The notes under the pieces are model-generated. The model was given only the letters and a program-made list of their open reading frames with translations. It searched no databases and was not told where the DNA came from. Position numbers and translations under genes: made by a program. A DNA stretch of 8,720 bases from Bacteroidales bacterium (GTDB taxonomy: Bacteria; Bacteroidota; Bacteroidia; Bacteroidales; VadinHA17), in the NCBI GenBank assembly GCA_025455505.1, contig JALOMK010000071.1, forward strand, positions 1 through 8,720, given 5' to 3'. This document shows, piece by piece, positions 6,563 through 8,720 of the stretch (its first letter is position 1; each line of letters opens with the position of its first letter).

Positions 6563-6630
6563 GCATACCGAATACCCAGCCTTCGCCTCCTTATGTCGGC
6601 TACGGTTGGCGAAGCGCATGCAGCATACCG
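6563..6630. repeat. Intergenic repeat unit: GCATACCG direct repeats flanking a CTTCGCC/GGCGAAG inverted repeat
   Basis: The 118-bp gap between the YhbP-like gene and ribE carries an exact 8-bp direct repeat GCATACCG at 6563-6570 and 6623-6630. Between them is a perfect 7-bp inverted repeat, CTTCGCC (6581-6587) and GGCGAAG (6608-6614), with a 20-nt loop. One bulged base allows two more pairs outside it (6579-6580 with 6616-6617). The first repeat continues as GCATACC-GAATACC, two steps of a 7-nt period, recalling the heptamer array near 8304. There is no T-tract after the hairpin, so it is not a classical terminator. It looks like a small dispersed non-coding repeat. Confidence 0.45.
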
Positions 6631-6639
6631 TATTTTATT

Positions 6640-6647
6640 TAACTTTG
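6640..6647 (+). promoter_or_regulatory. Bacteroidota-type -7 promoter element of ribE
   Basis: TAACTTTG matches TAnnTTTG exactly and ends 24 nt before the ribE ATG at 6672, a typical leader length for the phylum. No convincing TTG occurs 19-20 nt upstream. No FMN riboswitch consensus is visible, and the leader is too short to hold one. Confidence 0.5.
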
Positions 6648-6671
6648 CTCCCATCTAAAACCGATAATTAT

Positions 6672-7274
6672 ATGTTTAGTGGAATCGTTGAAGAAGCCGC
6701 CCCGGTCGTAAGGCTCGAAAAGGAGAAGGAGAACCTTCATATCACAATGAAATGTTCTTTTGTGAATGAGCTTAAAATTGATCAGAGCATATCTCACAAT
6801 GGTGTCTGTCTGACTGTTGTGAGGAAGGACGATGAGACCTACACCGTAACTGCTATTAAGGAGACGCTTGACAAGACGAACCTGGGACTTTTAAAGCCGG
6901 GCGACAAGGTGAACCTCGAAAGAAGCACGAAGCTCGACGGGAGGCTCGACGGGCACATGGTGCAGGGACATGTCGACCAGACTGCAGTGTGCACGAAGGT
7001 CACCGAATCGGGGGGCAGCTGGTATTACACTTTTGAATATGAACCTGCGCAGGACGACTACCTTACAGTCGAGAAAGGATCAGTCTCGGTAAACGGGGTC
7101 AGCCTTACTGTTGTAAATTCAGCAGAAAGGTCCTTCCAGGTTGCTATCATTCCCTTTACCTGGGAGGTGACTAACTTTCACCAGATCAGCGAGGGCACGG
7201 TCGTCAATATAGAGTTTGACATTCTTGGCAAGTACATAGCCAGGATAGTTAGGCAGCAGCTTGGCAAGGCATAG
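6672..7274 (+). CDS. ribE: Riboflavin synthase, alpha chain
   Basis: The enzyme dismutates two molecules of 6,7-dimethyl-8-ribityllumazine to riboflavin and a pyrimidinedione, the last step of riboflavin synthesis in the cytoplasm. The 200-residue protein has the two tandem lumazine-binding barrels of the family. Barrel 1 starts with the invariant MFSGIVEE and carries SHNGVCLTVV (41-50, with C46 at the catalytic cysteine position), LDKTNLGLLKPGDKVNLERS (66-85), and DGHMVQGHVD (93-102, with H100). Barrel 2 has SVSVNGVSLTVV (137-148) and WEVTNFHQISEGTVVNIEFD (164-183), ending with LGKYIARIV. The start at 6672 is fixed by the MFSGIVEE opening; an in-frame ATG at 6558 would add 38 residues that are plainly intergenic repeat. 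A TAnnTTTG element precedes it. No other rib gene is present in the window. The last codons are partly repeated 80 nt downstream. Confidence 0.97.
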   Translation: MFSGIVEEAAPVVRLEKEKENLHITMKCSFVNELKIDQSISHNGVCLTVVRKDDETYTVTAIKETLDKTNLGLLKPGDKVNLERSTKLDGRLDGHMVQGHVDQTAVCTKVTESGGSWYYTFEYEPAQDDYLTVEKGSVSVNGVSLTVVNSAERSFQVAIIPFTWEVTNFHQISEGTVVNIEFDILGKYIARIVRQQLGKA

Positions 7275-7357
7275 TCTCTGATAGTTTATCCGCCATCATT
7301 CTCAGGAATCATAGTTCCACCGCGGTAGGCTGGCAGCAGCCCGGGAAGGCGTAGCCT
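7252..7357 (+). repeat. Imperfect copy of the ribE 3' end, 80 nt downstream
   Basis: Positions 7252-7277, covering the ribE codons for QQLGKA and the stop, match 7332-7357 at 21 of 26 bases, with no gaps and an exact 80-nt offset. Four of the five differences are transitions. The second copy still reads W-QQPGKA-stop in the corresponding frame. It fills much of the 82-bp convergent gap before the rhodanese stop codon. The copy also carries a weak AGGCT/AGCCT stem followed by a T-rich run that lies in the rhodanese 3' end and might end ribE transcription. Whether this is a decayed tandem duplication or chance is uncertain. Confidence 0.4.
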
Positions 7358-7770
7358 TAATTCTTCTTTAGTTTTTTCCTTTCAACGGGGAAATCCTCTT
7401 TTTTCCAGGCAACAATTCCTCCATCGAGACTTACAGCTTTTCCAAAGCCTTTTGCAGCGGCAAGCTCCGCTGCCTTTTTGCTCCTGTACCCTGTGGAACA
7501 ATAAAGCAGAAGTGTAAAATCCTTGCTGAGCGTGTCGGTAAGTGCAGTGAGCTGAGCCTGCGAGGGGATGTTCAGTGCGTCGTGTATCCTGTTCCTGCGG
7601 AATTCGAATGGTTCCCTCACGTCGATAAGCAGGGCCTTTTCCTCGCGGAGCCATAGCAGGTGAAAGTCATAGGGTTCCAGGTTCCTGTAGGCAAGGGAAT
7701 CTTTCTGCTGTGCGGAAACCTGCAACAGCTGAACCAGGGTAAAAAAGACCAGGAAGGTTTTTTGTTTCAT
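7357..7770 (-). CDS. Exported single-domain rhodanese-like protein
   Basis: Rhodanese domains carry a reactive cysteine that can accept a sulfane sulfur; the physiological donor and acceptor here are unknown. With the ATG at 7770 the protein has 137 residues and begins with a convincing signal peptide: MKQK, the hydrophobic stretch TFLVFFTLVQLLQ, and VSA-QQ as a likely cleavage site after A20. The alternative ATG at 7809 adds 13 residues, falls inside the terminator hairpin and spoils the signal peptide, so I rejected it. The domain shows LLIDVREPFEFRRNRI (47-62), HDALNIP (63-69), and the active-site loop C91-S-T-G-Y-R-S97 in the CxxGxR form, then LDGGIVAWKKEDFPVE. The expected location is the periplasm. 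The gene lies downstream of dksA on the same strand but is separated from it by a terminator. A near-match -7 box (TATATTGG, 7786-7793) may drive it. It converges on ribE. Confidence 0.9.
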   Translation of the reverse strand: MKQKTFLVFFTLVQLLQVSAQQKDSLAYRNLEPYDFHLLWLREEKALLIDVREPFEFRRNRIHDALNIPSQAQLTALTDTLSKDFTLLLYCSTGYRSKKAAELAAAKGFGKAVSLDGGIVAWKKEDFPVERKKLKKN

Positions 7771-7795
7771 GTCTGCAAGCTCAGGCCAATATAGC

Positions 7796-7833
7796 AAAAA
7801 AGCCGCCATCAGGTATTGAGGGCAGCTTTTTTT
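7796..7833 (-). terminator. Rho-independent terminator of the dksA-like gene, possibly bidirectional
   Basis: Six A residues plus GCCGCC (7796-7807) pair with GGCAGC plus T residues (7821-7832). On the minus strand the one non-Watson-Crick position is a U-G wobble, so the RNA stem is continuous over 12 pairs, with a 13-nt loop and six U's in its 3' arm. It begins 29 nt after the dksA stop codon on the minus strand and ends before the rhodanese start. On the plus strand the same position is a C-A mismatch, so plus-strand termination would be weaker. Confidence 0.75.
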
Positions 7834-7861
7834 AGCAGAATGTTTGCTTTGTTTCCCCGGT

Positions 7862-8239
7862 TTATTTCTGTTTCATCTTGGCATCCATGCATAGGGTGGC
7901 ATGGGGCACGGCCCTCAGCCTTTCCTTTGATATCAGCTTGCCTGTTTCACGGCAGATGCCATAGGTTTTGTTCTCAATTCTTATGAGTGCCGCCTGGAGG
8001 TGCTGTATGAATTTGAGCTGCCTCTGTGCAAGCCTTCCGGCTTCCTCCTTCGAGAGCGTTGTTGCTCCTTCTTCAAGAACCTTGAAGGTGGGGGAGGTAT
8101 CCATAGTGTCATTACTCTCTTCGTGAGTTATGCTGGACTTAAGGATCTCATAATCTTTCTTGGCTTTATCCAGCTTCGTTAGGATGATCTGCCTGAATTC
8201 ATCGAGCTCGTCATCGGAGTATCTTGTCTTCTCAGCCAT
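7862..8239 (-). CDS. dksA: DksA/TraR-family transcription regulator with degenerate zinc site
   Basis: Family members enter the secondary channel of RNA polymerase and, often with ppGpp, retune transcription during stress. The ATG at 8239 gives 125 residues beginning MAEKTRYSDDELDEFR. A longer in-frame start at 8479 would translate the heptamer arrays and the sugar transferase terminus, so it is rejected. The protein has a coiled-coil-forming first half (about 8-90) with the tip-like stretch NDTMDTSPTFKVLEEG (43-58), then AQRQLKFIQHLQAALIRIENKTYGIC. In the globular part the four zinc-ligand positions read C96, T99, C117 and A120, with exactly the CxxC-x17-CxxC spacing of E. coli DksA but only two cysteines left. 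Bacteroidota relatives often lack some of these cysteines as well. A TAnnTTTG promoter lies upstream and a strong terminator downstream, so it is probably monocistronic. Confidence 0.9.
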   Translation of the reverse strand: MAEKTRYSDDELDEFRQIILTKLDKAKKDYEILKSSITHEESNDTMDTSPTFKVLEEGATTLSKEEAGRLAQRQLKFIQHLQAALIRIENKTYGICRETGKLISKERLRAVPHATLCMDAKMKQK

Positions 8240-8262
8240 GGTGTAAGATATTAATTGTCCGG

Positions 8263-8270
8263 CAAAGGTA
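8263..8270 (-). promoter_or_regulatory. Bacteroidota-type -7 promoter element of the dksA-like gene
   Basis: On the minus strand this reads TACCTTTG, matching TAnnTTTG, and ends 23 nt upstream of the ATG at 8239. A TTG lies 23 nt further upstream, a little beyond the usual 19-20 nt spacing. Its position supports the short start for this gene. Confidence 0.55.
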
Positions 8271-8303
8271 CTGATTTTTCCGTAATTAAAAAACAAGACA
8301 CTA

Positions 8304-8338
8304 AATGCCCAAAGCCGTATGCCCCATGCCGCATGCCT
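8304..8338. repeat. Tandem heptamer array 1, five units of nATGCCn
   Basis: Five consecutive 7-nt units run without a gap: AATGCCC, AAAGCCG, TATGCCC, CATGCCG and CATGCCT. Four share ATGCC at the same position, and the second keeps only GCC. It is non-coding, between the dksA promoter and the sugar transferase stop codon. No repeat-binding factor is evident from the sequence. Confidence 0.65.
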
Positions 8339-8340
8339 TG

Positions 8341-8368
8341 AGTCGTACGTCGTTAGTCGTTTGTCGTT
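8341..8368. repeat. Tandem heptamer array 2, four units of nGTCGTn
   Basis: Two bases after array 1 come four consecutive units AGTCGTA, CGTCGTT, AGTCGTT and TGTCGTT, all sharing GTCGT in phase. The sequence differs from array 1 but the 7-nt period is the same, which suggests a common generating process (slippage or an unknown repeat family) rather than common ancestry of the two motifs. Confidence 0.7.
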
Positions 8369-8421
8369 CACAGTTTCTACCCAACACCGAACCCTCCGGG
8401 GAGGGGATCTGATTGTCTTGT

Positions 8422-8720
8422 TTAATTGCTTCGTGCCTTGCGGAATAGAATGTTCCAGCCCGATTTCCAGAAATAGCACCAGTCGGTGCAGAGTGGCTTC
8501 CTGTCGTATGAATCCAGATATTTCATCTCCGATGCCTGAATTGCCTCGAGGTCACCCGGCATGTCTGCATAGAAGGGCGGGATCAACCCGGGCTTGTACC
8601 TGATCCTCCTCTCCCTGACCTCCGGTTTATAGAGTTCAAAGTATTGCCTGCTGAGAGGCCGTACACCGATAAGCTTCATGTCGCCCTTGAGGAAGTTAAT
8701 TATCATCGGAAGCTCGTCGA
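8422..8720 (-). CDS. Polyprenyl-phosphate sugar-1-phosphate transferase (WcaJ/WbaP-type), C-terminal part, cut by the window edge
   Basis: Bacterial sugar transferases of this family move a sugar 1-phosphate from a UDP-sugar to undecaprenyl phosphate at the inner membrane, starting capsule, exopolysaccharide or O-antigen units. The frame stays open through the right edge and reads DELPMIINFLKGDMKLIGVR there, the conserved DELPxxxNxLKGDMxxxGxRP block of the catalytic domain. This is followed by PLSRQYFELY and then RYKPGLIPPFY, and the protein ends in FWKSGWNILFRKARSN. About 98 residues are visible; the membrane segment and the first part of the catalytic domain lie outside. The first ATG in this frame, at 8706, is internal and not the true start. 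Together with the UDP-glucuronate decarboxylase at the other end it points to surface-polysaccharide genes on both sides of the window. The stop at 8422-8424 is followed by a GC-rich hairpin (8392-8405) without a U-tract. Confidence 0.92.
   Translation of the reverse strand, partial: DELPMIINFLKGDMKLIGVRPLSRQYFELYKPEVRERRIRYKPGLIPPFYADMPGDLEAIQASEMKYLDSYDRKPLCTDWCYFWKSGWNILFRKARSN

Larger units (their letters stand above)
8284..8427. repeat. Inverted repeat arms enclosing the heptamer-array block
   Basis: AATTAAAAAACAAGAC at 8284-8299 faces GTCTTGTTTAATT at 8415-8427. The arms share a perfect 9-bp core (AAACAAGAC and its complement) and an outer AATT, differing by three extra A residues in the left arm. 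They enclose about 115 bp holding the two heptamer arrays and a GC-rich hairpin, CCCTCC (8392-8397) and GGAGGG (8400-8405). The right arm contains the sugar transferase stop codon. This might be a small MITE-like or repeat unit, or a chance match in A+T-rich sequence. There is no transposase and no evident target duplication. Confidence 0.3.

Noticed and set aside
6581..6614. Rho-independent terminator after the YhbP-like gene
   Set aside because: The hairpin has a 20-nt loop and no T-tract directly after the stem.
8304..8368. CRISPR array
   Set aside because: The repeats are 7 nt long with no spacers and no cas genes nearby, so they are tandem heptamers, not CRISPR.
8240..8479. N-terminal extension of the DksA-like protein to an ATG at 8479
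   Set aside because: It would translate the promoter, both heptamer arrays and the end of the sugar transferase gene. The start at 8239 matches the family and follows a -7 box.

Overview
The window looks like a chromosomal piece of a Bacteroidota (probably Bacteroidales-like) genome. Four observations support this. Several genes are preceded by the TAnnTTTG -7 element typical of that phylum instead of -10 boxes, and Shine-Dalgarno sequences are weak. The isoleucyl-tRNA synthetase is the long type 2 form. The DksA-like protein has the degenerate zinc site common in the group. The riboflavin synthase, zinc-less sirtuin and WcaJ-type sugar transferase also resemble Bacteroidota versions. No species can be named from the sequence alone.

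Layout from left to right. Positions 1-~122 are A+T-rich (about one third G+C) and do not belong to the gene next to them. A UDP-glucuronate decarboxylase gene (minus strand, start at 395) keeps clear family identity for about 91 codons and then breaks off near 123, so this end is a junction (rearrangement or assembly chimera). Upstream of it on the same strand is ileS (450-3890), whose class I signature is the unusual G-I-H-H instead of H-I-G-H. A 304-bp divergent promoter region separates ileS from a HigB/HigA-type toxin-antitoxin pair (4195-4784, plus), which is A+T-richer than its neighbours.

A plus-strand run follows: a zinc-less class III sirtuin (4842-5531), the flavin prenyltransferase ubiX (5560-6138), an overlapping YhbP/UPF0306-family split-barrel protein (6131-6553), a repeat-bearing gap, and riboflavin synthase ribE (6672-7274). 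UbiX, a protein of an FMN-binding fold and RibE together make a small flavin-themed neighbourhood. Converging on it from the minus strand are an exported single-domain rhodanese (7357-7770), a strong hairpin terminator (7796-7833), a DksA/TraR-family regulator (7862-8239), a non-coding block of two back-to-back 7-nt-period arrays (8304-8368), and the C-terminal part of a polyprenyl-phosphate sugar-1-phosphate transferase that continues past the right edge.

I see no CRISPR array, phage, insertion sequence, rRNA or tRNA, and no convincing new multi-gene system. The observations most worth a second look are the GIHH IleRS (this swap has been tied to mupirocin hyper-resistance), the heptamer arrays, the flavin neighbourhood, the putative higBA operator repeats and the chimeric left end.
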